Source of the DNA: Hippasteria phrygiana
Taxonomy: Eukaryota; Echinodermata; Asteroidea; Valvatida; Goniasteridae
NCBI GenBank assembly: GCA_037893225.1
Contig: JAZGUH010000450.1
Coordinates: 62,001-126,000, forward strand
DNA length: 64,000 nt
Direction: 5' to 3'
Shown here one piece after another: positions 35,216 through 47,062 of the stretch. Numbering within the stretch: position 1 is the stretch's first letter; the number at the start of each line of letters is the position of its first letter. Under the pieces are notes generated by a model. It was not told the origin of the DNA and ran no database searches. It saw only the letters and a program-made list of their open reading frames with translations. The position numbers and the translations under genes are program-made.

Positions 35216-35281
35216 CTCCTTGGGAGGTCAAACTCCTTGGGAGGTCAAACTCCTTGGGAGGTCAAACTCCTTGGGAGGTCA
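35216..35281 (+). repeat. 17-bp minisatellite, four copies
   Basis: The unit CTCCTTGGGAGGTCAAA is repeated four times with almost no variation; the last copy ends GGTCAGAGGTC. Each unit contains the near-palindrome CTCCTTGGGAG. Confidence 0.9.
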
Positions 35282-36375
35282 GAGGTCAGTATAAATGAAA
35301 TTACATTAATTAAATAATCATATGGAAATTTTCATTAGCATAAAAACCAAACTACTGAATTTCTCCCTCTTACTGCACTACAACAAAGAGATGGGAATTT
35401 ACAGTAACATGTCAGGAAAACCGTTGTGCATGGATGGAAGTAAAAAATCCTGTTGCATGGTTCCTTTAACTAAGGAACTTTCCTACAATTAGGGTCATGT
35501 TTTTGAGTAAATCACGATTTCATTTTTCATCATACTTTTACTGTTTTTCACTTGCGAAACACTTTTTTTTACAATGTTTACCTCATTTGGGTATACGGCT
35601 AATTACTAATTAGACCCATTTTGTTTACAAATATCAGCCTTAAAGAAAATGGAGTTGATACAGTGAAAATATAAGGTCCAAATATGTGTTTAGAATAAAA
35701 ATAGAAAAACTGGGAAAAAGACAGATTTTTTTCATCGTAACTGTACATGTAGGGAAGTATTATTGATTAATCCATTGGAGGTACATGTACTTGTACAGTA
35801 CAAGGCTTTCATGTACATATGGACGCATTCTTGTACGATGGGTCAAGGGCATTCCACGTTTACCTGTTGATTGTCATTGAGAATAGAGGGATGCTTAATT
35901 AATCCTCTTGTAGAAACCAAACCGGTAGCCTGTACAAGCCTGTACAAGCCTGTGATTGCTGAATTCATTCTGCTGTACACATTTTATCAGCAGTACATAC
36001 ATGTATGGGTCCATGCATGCATATGAAATCATTTGAAATCAAAGTTCTTTTGTGTTGTACAATGTAGTTGTGTGCAAGTGCAAATGGAATGTTAAGGAGT
36101 TGATTCACCTACATTGTACATGTGCAATTTTCATGCACAGCATGATATTGTGCACTTGACACAATTGAACTGGGTTGGATACCGATATTACATGTAGCTG
36201 AATGAGCCCAAAATAAATTCCTTGAACAAACCAAGTGCACATAAAATGTGAACTGGTATTCAGTCTTTTAAAAGAATCATAACAAAACCTACCATGGAAC
36301 ATGACTAATCATTTCAAAATTTCCTGGTACGTGTTCATGTATTATAGTGAAAAGGTTGATTTATTTCATACTTTA

Positions 36376-37722
36376 GGGGCCATTCCAAATTTTCAATGTT
36401 ATACAATTTCGAATTTTTTTGGGAATTGTTTTGACCCAACCACCCACCCACCCACCCTAATTTTCGATCTAAAAATATTGATTTGCCATTCAATTAAACA
36501 AATAATAAAATGCCCAGTTTCATGACAGCGTGATGCAGCTGTGGGTCTCCTCCGCTTGAACATGTGCCCTGATGACTTCTTGTGTTTCATAATCAGCTTC
36601 TGAGGTTTCTGACCTAGCGCTGGCGATACTGATTTTTTTCGTAGTCGAAATTTTTCCCCTGCTATCGCCGATATGGCGATAAAATTGTCTACAAATTACG
36701 GCACGATAATAATGTTGTGAAAGGTTAGCGATCTTAAAATCACAAACGCATAAACAACTTTCAAAAACTTAACACTGCCAAAGCTCTCTGTCACAATATC
36801 GCCACTCAGATCGTCCACCCATATGGAGGAATGGTCCACCATTACCCACGTGGCGGCCAGTGTTAGCCAAGTTATTTTTTTGTTCAATTCAAGTCAGAAG
36901 TAAATTTTTTCAACAACTTCCAAAATTCTTGAAGTTGAAGCCACACAATACCGCTTTTGAAGTTGACATTCGTGTAAAAATCACACAAGTATCATTTTCA
37001 CCAGGGCTTCGCAATGCGCAAGCAACGTGTATGGTTATTAGCACGGTTCCCATCTCTGCTGCGGTATTTAATTAATAGCAGTAGAGACGGGAACCAGTCT
37101 ACAGTGCGTACTCGATTGGGTATATTTTTATGCATCACTTACAGAAAATTTAAATAGGTCTAGTATAGAATGTTACTGTCTCAGACACCGTTATTTACAT
37201 TTCAAAATAATACTCTAAAAATGTATTGTGATTATATACAAACGTTACTTAATAATGTTGAATGTTTGAAGGACATTACATAAAGCATTTGCCAAGCATT
37301 TTTGGCGAAAAAGAGGAATTCTTCCCAAGCTTAGCCTTCAATTGTACATTTAAAGTAAAGACCGCCGATGGCAGTCGTTGTAATTATGTTTCTTCCTTCA
37401 TGCTTTTATATCTGATCAATAATGTGCAGCCGGCAGTGCTGTGCCAAATGCCAAAAAGCTATAAGAAGTCTATGAAGTATAGAATAACCACTCACAACGG
37501 ATGATACGTCTAAGACTACACGGGTATAGGGTTGAAAAAACAAACAAATCAAAATGCAGGAGTGGAATTGGCAAGTCAAAAGATCATTTCTTTAATTTTT
37601 CTTTATGTTTTATTGAAAAGTAAATTTCGATTGTCAATAATTTTCCTTGACCCACCCACCCACATTTTCTGAAAAAAATATCAAATCAAATTGTTTAAAC
37701 ATTGACAATTTTGAATGACCCC
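36376..37722. mobile_element. 1347-bp TIR element with TTA duplication
   Basis: The left end GGGGCCATTCCAAATTTTCA and the reverse complement of the right end, GGGGTCATTCAAAATTGTCA, continue to ATGTT...AACAATTT, giving imperfect TIRs of about 35 bp. TTA flanks both sides (36373-36375, 37723-37725). CCCACCCACCCACC tracts lie just inside both ends. A strong hairpin sits at 37045-37095. No transposase frame is visible. It is probably a non-autonomous PIF/Harbinger-type element. Confidence 0.75.
37045..37095. repeat. Hairpin with a stem of about 17-19 bp
   Basis: Left arm GGTTCCCATCTCTGCTG; right arm reverse-complements to GGTTCCCGTCTCTACTGCT; the loop is AT-rich and about 14 nt. It lies inside the TIR element 36376-37722. 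It could be a cruciform or small-RNA precursor-like fold, with no evidence of expression. Confidence 0.65.
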
Positions 37723-37892
37723 TTACATGTATTTATCATACAAATGGAAGAGATTTATTTGTATTTTGTGATGGTAATCAATTGTTCAAATATGACCAGA
37801 TGTCCAGATCCTACAAAACAGAGTCTTAACCCTAACTACCCCAAGCCTTACAAAGTCCAACAGCCGGTTCAGGACTGTAGGGCCTTGGCACC

Positions 37893-38200
37893 AAGTCATT
37901 CTTTAGTGTATAAAACAGCATTACAGTGTTCATACAATGTTAGTGTGATTCAACATACTCTAAGGCGGTCATTTTGAACTGAAAACTTGGCGACCATTTT
38001 GAATTTATGTGTTTGGCGGCCATCTTGGAAAAAAATAAGGCCATCATACATCCTCCTCTTTTTGAAAAAACCCGGACGATCAACTGGTGTCTTTTTTCCT
38101 TTACTTGGCCTCAGAGCATGTTGAATCACACTAACATTGTATGAACACTGCCTATACAGCTCTATACCAATGCTGTTTCATACCTTAAAGAATTTTTTTC
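37893..38200. mobile_element. Foldback unit with inverted arms longer than 45 bp
   Basis: GTGTTCATACAATGTTAGTG at about 37926 is repeated in inverted orientation near 38130. The match extends inward through TGATTCAACAT and outward, with a gap, through AAACAGCATT and ATTCTTTA. Arms total roughly 80 bp with an interruption; the spacer is about 140 bp and non-coding. Confidence 0.7.
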
Positions 38201-38889
38201 AGTAATTAGATTATTTGTAACTAAGCTTAATTCAGGTAACATGGCTTGACACCCTCATGAAGTGACATACATACATGTACATGTACATGCAAGGGAAACT
38301 TGAATTGATTTCCATTGTGAAAGATCTGTTTAAGGTACATGTACATGTAATTCTGATTTAGTACATGTACATTGTAGCACTAGCGACCTCCCACTCATTT
38401 GCTGGGTTAGGTCACAAACTCGGAATGCATTTGACGCTTAATGAACTCCGTACAAACTTACTTAACCTTGGCTTTCCTGGTGATGGGAAGTGAGCCCTCT
38501 ATTGATATTCAGGACTGCCATAGTATAAAGATGCATGGTTTCCTCTGGAGTTAGAACAGCAAAACTTAAAGTGGACTTTTCTGCTGGGGCGCTTGTCGAT
38601 CACTGTCATCACGTCAGTGTAGCAGCCACTCACTATAAATCATTTTGTGTATACATCGTGACATTAATGAGGACATGAAAATAAAACCAAGAGAGGAGAG
38701 GATTTCAGAATATATTTTTGTTTACAAAATATTCTTTGTTGTTGTTTGGAATAAAGTTACATGTGCATAAATCTGGATGTAAATGTTTAAAGTATGTACC
38801 TGTATTATCAAATAAGACTTGTAGGTTTGCATAGTGGACATGAACAAAGTATAGGAGGTTTGCGGTATCACCATGTGAAATTGACGTCT

Positions 38890-38985
38890 TTTGAGTTGTG
38901 TGGTTCCGAGAAGAACCGGTTGTTTTAACTCAACGTTTGCTCTGTTCATCATCAGGAGACTGATGACGAGTTATCGATCTGCTCT
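38890..38985 (-). repeat. Penelope-like repeat with hammerhead-like core, second copy
   Basis: The minus strand reads CTCCTGATGATGAACAGAGC, then AAACGTTGAGTT, then AACCGGTTCTTCTCGGAACC. CTGATGA is intact, but the GAAA box is changed to CAAA. It resembles the 4165-4230 copy and the terminal repeats of Penelope-like elements. No reverse transcriptase is nearby. Confidence 0.4.
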
Positions 38986-38997
38986 TTACAACCGGGG

Positions 38998-39030
38998 TAC
39001 ATGTACATGTACATGTACATGTACATGTAC
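38998..39030. repeat. (ATGTAC)n microsatellite
   Basis: About 5.5 tandem ATGTAC units. Short ACATGTAC tracts are scattered throughout the window (for example 33585, 38275, 41105, 45047, 63895); each is self-complementary. Confidence 0.95.
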
Positions 39031-39776
39031 CTTATTTTATTTTGGGCATCTTCCACTCTCCAAAAAAGGCTTTTATTCTTGGTTGCTTTCACACATCCCA
39101 TGCACACAAAGATACGCCTGAATTATTGTCGGGCTACAAAGAATTCACTAACTAAAACAAGTTTTTTGAAAGTGTCATTGAAAGTGAGTAACTCAGAAAA
39201 AAGAGCAATTAAAATAAACGCACTTTTTTCCAGGTGAAACTCGAAAAGAACTTCAGTTTAAATGTAAAACAAAAATGCATGATGAGAAGGTCACTTGATC
39301 CAGTGCAGTCTTGTGTGAATTCTGACGTAATAAGTTTAGAAAAAAAAAGCAAGAGATTGGAACGAGGTTGAGTACTCTCTGCAGCTTCCAGTGGACCTTG
39401 TCTTTGCCGTGATGCCTGTTGTAATGTTCCCATAGACAATTTGATTTTCTAATACAAGTGCCTTTGCCAAGAAAAAATAGCCTTGCCTCTCCAAGAACGA
39501 AATTCTGGCCCTACTGTGCATTATGAACATTTTTGGAATGAAATTACATGTAAGTTAATATACGGAAATGGTCGTCTTTGTGTCATTTTAAATAGTATTA
39601 TTTATTCAAGGATGAACTGTGATGATGCACTTTTATGTAAAGAAACTGGAATAAGGAAATGAAACCTAAAAAAAGAAAAGAACATGGCTTGGAACCTCTT
39701 GACTCTGTGTTGACTTAAAAACTGGTAAATTGATGCATATTAACCTTTATCTTGTGTTATTATTTCATTTTCGCAG

Positions 39777-39840
39777 TAACATCGAACATGAAGCTGGGTG
39801 AACAGCGCTAGCAGTGGATTTGACAAAACACAGTTTTTAG
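39777..39840 (+). other. Candidate non-coding exon, 64 bp
   Basis: The acceptor TATTTCATTTTCGCAG is followed by 64 bp and the strong donor GTAAGA. All frames are short: ATG AAG CTG opens MKLGEQR and stops. This suits a 5' UTR exon of the transcript whose coding exon is 48754-49140. Splice signals are the only support. Confidence 0.35.
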
Positions 39841-40228
39841 GTAAGATTTCATTTTCACTGCACTAAGTACAGTACATGTAATGATTCTGAAGTCTATTTT
39901 AAAATGTCTCCCCCCCCTTTATTTGTGGTACGGATGACAGAGTTGACATCGGTAGTCTATTTGTAAGTTGTTTCAAAATTGTACAGTTTCAATAGTGCTT
40001 GTGATATACAGTAATTTTCTCCTGTGGAAAAGCAGGCTCGTTGGGTTAATGTACACACATGCAGTGTAGCACTTGAAATACTAAGTTGTCCTTGCAATAA
40101 AATAGCCCCCGGACTACATGTAGTTCACTTCCATACATTTCACTAGCCCACATGACATTTTACTAGCCCATAAGATTTTGTTTGACAAACAGATGCTTCA
40201 TTTTTCACCAGCATACTTGGCAACTTAA

Positions 40229-40443
40229 GCCATGTTTCCATTAGACTTATTTTTGTCAATCTACTGCGACTTTTCTGTACAATGACAAAGTTAAGTCCAG
40301 TGGGGACACGCAGTAAACTAACGTCCCTGTCAACTAACAGCGACCTTGATGTAATACAACCAGGCCGAAAGCGGTCGTGGAAGATATCCGCGCGGCTGCG
40401 GAAAGTCATCAGGGACGATAAAAAGGCCAATGGAAACAGCCCC
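40229..40443. mobile_element. Possible TIR MITE of about 215 bp
   Basis: The left GCCATGTTTCCATTAGACTT and the reverse complement of the right, GGCTGTTTCCATTGGCCTTT, are imperfect inverted ends. The inside has AAGTCCAGTGGGGACACGC, similar to the CCGCATTGGACTT family, so it may be a distant relative. Boundaries are uncertain. Confidence 0.45.
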
Positions 40444-41004
40444 TCACTGTCTATAGAACTACTGGTATTGTGTACAACAATGCAACTTCCTGTATTACGT
40501 CAACTACACAACGGTTAGCGCTAGCGTGTACACAAAAATAGTGGTATGGTTTTCTGTCTCTTGTGTATAGTACACCTACATGTGATTATATTGAGCTAGC
40601 ACTTTGCAGTGGAGCGAAACGACAGACGACCCTGTACATGTACGTGCATACAACTACGTTTTTCGTCCGTTCACTGCTTGAAACATGGCAGATTTGAGCG
40701 ATTTTAGCATGTGAAAAATTACGCTAGGTTACTGCGTCTATCCTGTTCAGGTCAAAGGTGATTGTGCACAGTGTCCACAATGTGTGACATTCTGCTAGCC
40801 TCGAAAGACGAATAAACATTCTGTAGCGGTTTTAAAATGAAAACACGGCTTTACTTGTCCACAGCAGTTTTTAGTAGTATTTATCACACAAGACTATACT
40901 ACAAGCTAGCCTGCTTTACCTACATATTTTATGCATAAATCTAAACATAGAACAAGATAAGAACTACCAAGCTTTTATTGGATTTATTTTAAAAGTGAAC
41001 AAAG

Positions 41005-41300
41005 AAACTGGCAGGAGCGGGATTCGAACCTGCGACCTCCAGGTTACCGTGAGGTGAGTTGGTCTCACCAATGGTGGAAGTTACCCCACTTGGGTCTATA
41101 CATGTGTACATGTACATGTACTAGTATGTACAAAAATGTACAAGGTCACCGTGGGTCTGAAAATTAGGACATTTTCTATGGTACGAGACTTATCCTCTAT
41201 TTAGATCTGGACCCAGGAAAACAGTAAGGGTGGTAGCGCAGGCAACCTAAAATGTGGCCAGCCCCACTACATCTGTTGTAGCCTAGAGTGGCTTTTAGCC
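41005..41300 (-). repeat. SINE fragments
   Basis: On the minus strand CAGGTTCGAATCCCGCTCC (about 41010-41030) is a B-box-containing tRNA-like 3' end. A second piece at about 41160-41275 matches the SINE body at 8600-8670 (GGTCCAGATCTAAAT, CCACCCTTAC). An ACATGTAC tract separates them, so the block is composite. Confidence 0.5.
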
Positions 41301-41913
41301 TTGTATTGGGAGACTTCCATACAGTTTTGCTTAAATGTACATACGGTGATAATCGCATACTGCAGACTTTATACACCTTGCACTGCCATAATAATTTTAT
41401 GGTGCCACAAAAAACAAACCATGCACTAAATCATCCCAGAACATCCGTAAATGGGATGATGTCCATGTCCTCCACTATACTTTGCTTGTAGTGACCCTTC
41501 AGTACAGTGTCTGCCACTAGAGAGCTTGACCATCTTCTGTGGTCAGTGGATGGAGGGCTTGGTGGGCCCCACCGTTCAGTTCTTTTCATCATCTTAGTTT
41601 TTAATACAAGCGTTGCCAAACAAAGGCTTTCCTTCACTGAATTGCTTACGTCAGCCAGGAGAAATGGCTGGATAAGGAGGGTTTCTCGGAGAACAGGAGC
41701 TCAATTAAGATTGGCAAATATGTCTGGCCATGAACAAACATTTCTTGAAAATGTTGAGCCAGGTATACATACATGTATATGGTGAGAGTACTACATTTGT
41801 ACATGTATCTCGTTTAGATTCATGTACATTGTACAAGTTGGCTTTTCTGTATTCACTTCAGAATGCATGCATTAACAAGAGAAAAGTACATTTTAGGAAA
41901 AAAACATTGCTTT

Positions 41914-42636
41914 AGCCGTGACCGCATTTTTTTTTTTGGTAAGACCTACGGAGACTGTTGTCAACTTAACCAAATTAAGTTCAATGCGGACAGCCGGTAA
42001 ACTTGCCAAATTGTCAAGTGTCGATCGTCAGTTGTCGGTTTTACCCTCCGCAGCAGTAAGTTTTACAGGCCCAAGCGAGTAGCGGAAGAGTTACGTGGTA
42101 GGTTTTACATCGCTGAAAAGTCCAGTGCGGACAGCCACGGTAAAGTAAAACCTACATTTTGATCACGTGGTGTCTGCAGATCAATGCATGCCTCTACGAT
42201 TTTGCGAGCTTACGGGACGCGCGCTTGGCCCCATGAATTGTGTACTATTGCTGCAGTTCTGACTGAATGCACGCACGATGACATGAATTTTTTGTTAACT
42301 TTAGCGAATGCTGAGCCGCATTTCCGCCGTTTTCTGCTATTTTACTTTGATCTACACGATGGGGGATATCCTAGAAATGATCAGGAGTTGATAATTGTCG
42401 CTTCATGTTGATTTGGAATAAAACACAAATGGCGCTTGCATACACAATGAAATGCGTGTAAATTTAGCGCGTTCTACAAAACCACAGAGGACATGTCATT
42501 GAATAGTTTATCTGGCCAAGGACTTTCCGCGAGCCGTGTAATTCAAGTGCGGACGCACGGAAGAATAACCACAGTGGAATGTTAACAATCACGTACGGTA
42601 ACTTTTGACAATAGTTAGTCCAATGCGAATGCGGCT
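41914..42636 (+). mobile_element. 'CCGCATTGGACTT' family, long copy (723 bp)
   Basis: Begins AGCCGTGACCGCATT and ends CCAATGCGAATGCGGCT, flanked by TTT at 41911-41913 and 42637-42639. It shares both arms with 33769-34146 (GTAGCGGAAGAGTTACGTGG, GGCCAAGGACTTTCCGCGAG) and carries about 330 extra bp in the middle (about 42180-42510). The middle has one 75-codon frame with no recognisable domain. Confidence 0.8.
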
Positions 42637-42639
42637 TTT

Positions 42640-44686
42640 GACATTGATTGATCTCTATAGAGATTTTTGTTGTATGCAGTATAAAATATGCATCATGCTG
42701 ATGTACACTCTACATTATATATTTAATGTTTTTGGACTGTACAATGTACATTACTGACAATGGGTGTCTCCTCCTTGTCTGTGCAAGGATAAATTTCACA
42801 CACACACAAATCATGCATACTGTACATGTGACACAGTCTCATCCATTGTGTACATGTGTACATTGTACATCTACATGTACCAGTCCAGGGGACAAGCAAA
42901 ACTAATTTTGGACAGGCAGAAAATGTACAAGCACCCTTTTCGTACATTAATTAAATCTTGAACATTGGTTAACTTAATATTTTCTCAAAAAAAGTTTTTA
43001 AAAGTTAAAATGGTAACAGAGGCTCAGATTGCAGTAAGGGGGTATCAGCATGCGCATTTTGAATGGAAGCCTCAAGGCAGTTCTTCTGCTGTCACTGAGA
43101 CTGGATAGGCAGATTTAATTCTAGCATGTATGTAGATTAAATCTTGATCTGGCAGGTCTCGTATTAAAAGAAATGTGCTGCTGTGTATTATAGTTCCTTC
43201 CCTGTCCAAGCTGAATGACGCTGCTGTTGTAACTACCACCAGAACTTGAATTATTTCCCGATCGTGATCGAATAACTTAATTGTTCTGTTTTTCTTTGTA
43301 AATGTAAATTTTGAGGCAGTTTTAAAGCTTGAAAAACTTGGCGTGGGATTTCCTTTTCAGATAGAATACAGGGTTTGCAGTCATTTTTGCATTTATTTCA
43401 GCTAAGCACTTTGAATACCCTATTTTTTGAATTTACAGTGAATTTGGATGCTCTGTTTTCAAATCTTGGCTAGAACCTTGCCCAGAACAAATACTGACAA
43501 CTTGGGAGATCACCAACCTAAGGCAAGAAAATAAAGCTCAACTGGTAGAGCACCAATGCCGGTTTTACTAGAGTCCACAGATTCAATTGTTTTATTTTTC
43601 ATTAAAAATGAAACTTTACCGGTACGTGTATATTTGTACATATACATGTACATTGTACAAATATTTAATTATTAAAACTGTTTTTTATGTTTTTTTTTTT
43701 TTTAAGTACAATGTACAATGTAGTTTAGTTTAAGTTGCATCCAAATTTGTTTGGTACATGTTATACTCCAGTGGTTTAGAGTATTTGACCCCAACCTGAA
43801 GTACATTGTTTTGTATTTTTGACGTGTACTTTGCTGTTTTACATTGTAACATATTCAAATGCCATTCATACTTTTCACGTATTGTACTGCCATTCATTCT
43901 GCTTACACACCTTTTCCTTTTTCTGGGAACAAGTAGTAACCAAGGTGACAGGTATGCTAGACACTTCAAGTTCATCACACACATGTATCTAGTGATCCCA
44001 ATCTGTATGATGAGGTTAACCATATTTTGTGAATTTTCAGAATACCATTTTAGACAAAAGCTTCCTGCAGCAAACAAACCAACAATAAGGTGGGGACTGC
44101 CTATTCTCGTGCATGATTGCACAAGTGATTTCCCACCTTACCCACCAATGCTTTTAGGGGCCCCCTCAAATTTTTTTTTTGTCAAACTGGTTCTATGTGT
44201 ATTGGAGGGGAGGCTGGACTGGGACAATGGAGCCTAATCTGTTCTCTGAAGCGTGGTTTTACAGTGTGGAAGAATAGGGGGTAGTTATACTGACCCAATG
44301 GAAACACAAAAACCGGTGGTACTTTTGGCAGACTGAATAACAGGAGTGACCAGTGGTAATTTCTTGGACATGCATACTTGAGTTGTTTAACTATACAATG
44401 CCCAATCTTCTCTGTTTGTAGTAATCTGATCATTGGTAATCAGTGGTTGCGCCTTGTTACAACTTCCATAAACTTGTTTGAAAAGTAGTGCAGTAGTGCT
44501 TTCCAAGGACATGTACTTGTCTACATGTCTGGGATGTATTGTTGGTACCGGACTGAAACAGATGAATGTGTGGAGCCACTAACTACACTTCTGCACCATC
44601 AAGTTTCAATTGGTTCTGTAGTACATGTATGTACATGTATCATTTTTGGTACAAAGTGATGACAACTGCTTAACTAATCATCACAG
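42640..44686. other. Stretch without a supported gene
   Basis: I see scattered ACATGTAC and TGTACAATGTACA tracts, a T run near 43690, and AT-rich DNA. The 143-codon frame at 43806 and its 130-codon shadow on the other strand lack splice or compositional support. If the transcript model is right, this is intronic. Confidence 0.5.
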
Positions 44687-44744
44687 CTCTTTCATCTTGT
44701 CTGGACCAAACAGTGCAAGTCCTCTATCTACACTCAGGAAATAG
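44687..44744 (+). other. Candidate non-coding exon, 58 bp
   Basis: Acceptor AACTAATCATCACAG, then 58 bp, then the consensus donor GTAAGT. No useful open frame. May be a 5' UTR exon between 39777-39840 and 47063-49140. Confidence 0.35.
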
Positions 44745-45199
44745 GTAAGTTTAAGACTACATATATGTACATGTAACATACATAAAGACGAAGGCCTACA
44801 TTGTACATTGTACATTTACTCTTGTGTATCAAAGGGCAGCCTGCCTTTTGAAGCCATTATAAGCCAAATCCAAATAATCAAACTATGCCATTCTACATGG
44901 CAAATTTACCCTCTGGGTCATAGATTTTGTGGAAGTATGGAAAATGAGAGGAGAAAGTCAATTATTGGAACTTTAAACACTTAAGAGTATGATGAAAAAG
45001 TGGGGACTATGTATACCCCCATCTCCCATGGGGTTTACACCCATAGTACATGTACATGTACATGTAGAAGTATCAATTAAAAACGAAAATTTTGATCTAA
45101 AAGATTATGGAAATCAGCAGAATTGTGAGACACATGAACATTGTATGGGTTGCATACATTCTTCTTGAGTGTCGGGTGAATGTAATCTGTACGGACAAT

Positions 45200-46339
45200 A
45201 GGCCTTTTAACACTAGACCAAATCTCGGGGGGGGGGGGGGGGGGGGGGTAACCCTAGGCATGCTAGGGGGAAGATTTTACTTTAATAACCCCCCACCAAA
45301 ATCGGTCAAGAACAGCAAAATCTTGGAAAATAACCAACTCTCCTTGATAACAACTGTCTAAACATGTGGCACAACGTGTTACATGTATTTCAAGATTTAT
45401 TTCAGCAAAATCTGTAAAAAATGAGGAAGAAATCAACATGTATGTGAACACTTTGATTGACTTTACATGGCGCCAAGAACTTCTAACACAGAAAACACAA
45501 ACTTATTCTTCCCCTATATTGCACTAAAATGTCCCAACAAAATTCTCAAAATTAAAGGTTGTGCCAAGTGTTTATACAATTATGAACACCCCCATATGGA
45601 TGGTTATTTTCCAAGATTTGCTGTTTCTAACCGATTTTGGTGGGGGTATTAAAGTAAAATCTTTTCCCCCAGGGCGATGCGGGGGTGAAAATAGGCCTCA
45701 ATTCGCACTTGAAATTCTCGCCCCTCGCCCCCTGCCCCACCCCTGAGATTGCTCATTCCAGTTTGTGAGTTCAACCCTGCTCTATCTGGACCAAGGTTGA
45801 AGATCTCACCCCCGGGCGCGACACTTTCCCCAAGGCAAGAATGGTAGTGAGAAATGGGGGAGGGGTGAGTTTGTCCTGGGGCGAGCAATGGCACAAAGGT
45901 CACCAAAAGCGCGTGTTATTTGGATTTATATGCATATCATCAGCGCAACATGTATTCTCGACGTCTGTGGCTTCTGAAACAGAAACAAACAGATTGCTTC
46001 GCGTGTGACATCGATTCCACTGTTGCACTGTGGGAAAAATCTTTGTGCGCTTCCACCGAGATTTCTGGTAATGCGTAATACACATGCGCAATACTCGATA
46101 AGCACTCACCCTGATGATTGCCGTGTTTAAGTGAGAAACAACTGTGCCGATCCCCAGGGCGAACTCGCCCCAGGGCGAGATAAGTGGGGTTTGAGAAAAG
46201 CAAGTGAGAATTGACCCGTGGTTGAAATCGGGTTGAAAAATTGCGCGTCAACCCGGGGCGGCCCCAGGGTTGCCGTGGGGTCGCCCTGCGGTGAGTTCGC
46301 CCTGGGGATGTCGACTATACATGTAGTGTGAAAAGGCCT
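45200..46339. mobile_element. TIR unit of about 1.1 kb that hosts a nested element
   Basis: The left end AGGCCTTTTAACACTAGACC and right end TAGTGTGAAAAGGCCT are related to the TTTTCACACTA family ends. The right interior is different, with GGGCGA / TCGCCC words in both orientations (CCAGGGCGAACTCGCCCCAG), so it is a sister family. The 405-bp element 45266-45670 lies inside. No target duplication is clear. Confidence 0.5.
45266..45670. mobile_element. 405-bp element with TIRs of about 70 bp
   Basis: Left end GGGGGAAGATTTTACTTTAA; the reverse complement of the right end is GGGGGAAAAGATTTTACTTT. Both continue through TACCCCCCACCAAAATCGG and CAAAATCTTGGAAAATAACCA with few changes, about 70 bp in all. 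Two other places carry the family: 15966-16330 (most of the element) and 61480-61550 (one end only). Confidence 0.8.
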
Positions 46340-47062
46340 AGTGTGGGATAGATTACTTACCCTGTAAATTGGTGTTTCTGTGTTTCTTATCAAAACTTTC
46401 GTGTGAAGTACAATGTATTTAAAAAATTGCTTTAGGCAAAAGAGAAAAAACCTGCAGTCTTGGAAAATAACCTTCATTTACCCCGCTTTTGACAAAGAGG
46501 GATAAACATAAAAGAAACTTCACCTGTGTTTAACCATAGTTCCCCCACATATTCATGCTAACAATAGAAGAAAGCCCCACAGGAATGTGAAGTATTTTTG
46601 TACCCTCAAGGACTGCCACAAACTGTTTTATCTGTAAGCATCTCATATGGAAGGATTTTTAAACCATTTGCCTCCAGTCCACACATTGGCATTTTCTTTT
46701 GGGAAAAAAAAGAAAATAGTCATACAAAAGACGAAAATGCTGTTATTTGAACTTCCTGAATGCAAGCTTTTCTGTCTCAAAAACATTTATAGAAGTTCTG
46801 CTTTTCAAAGTTAGCAGCATAATCTAACTTGAGCAATGATCAAATACATGTACAAAATCAAAGGTAAAAGGCTGATGCATTTTCACTAAATTAATACCAT
46901 GTGTTTTGTATAAAACATGTATGCTTTACAAAATGTACAGAAATGCATATTTTTGTTTAAAAGGAGTGTGTAAATATGTAAAAGAAATTCTGCAATTTGT
47001 TTTAAGTTTTTATCGGTATGCTTCGTTTTTTACGGCTCATTTTGTCTTTGAATTCCCTGCAG

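Noticed and set aside
35216..35281. CRISPR-like direct repeats
   Set aside because: The units are contiguous with no unique spacers, in a clearly eukaryotic context. It is a minisatellite.
43730..44237. Overlapping frames of 143 (plus) and 130 (minus) codons
   Set aside because: Neither has coding composition, a recognisable domain, or matching splice sites; they shadow each other.
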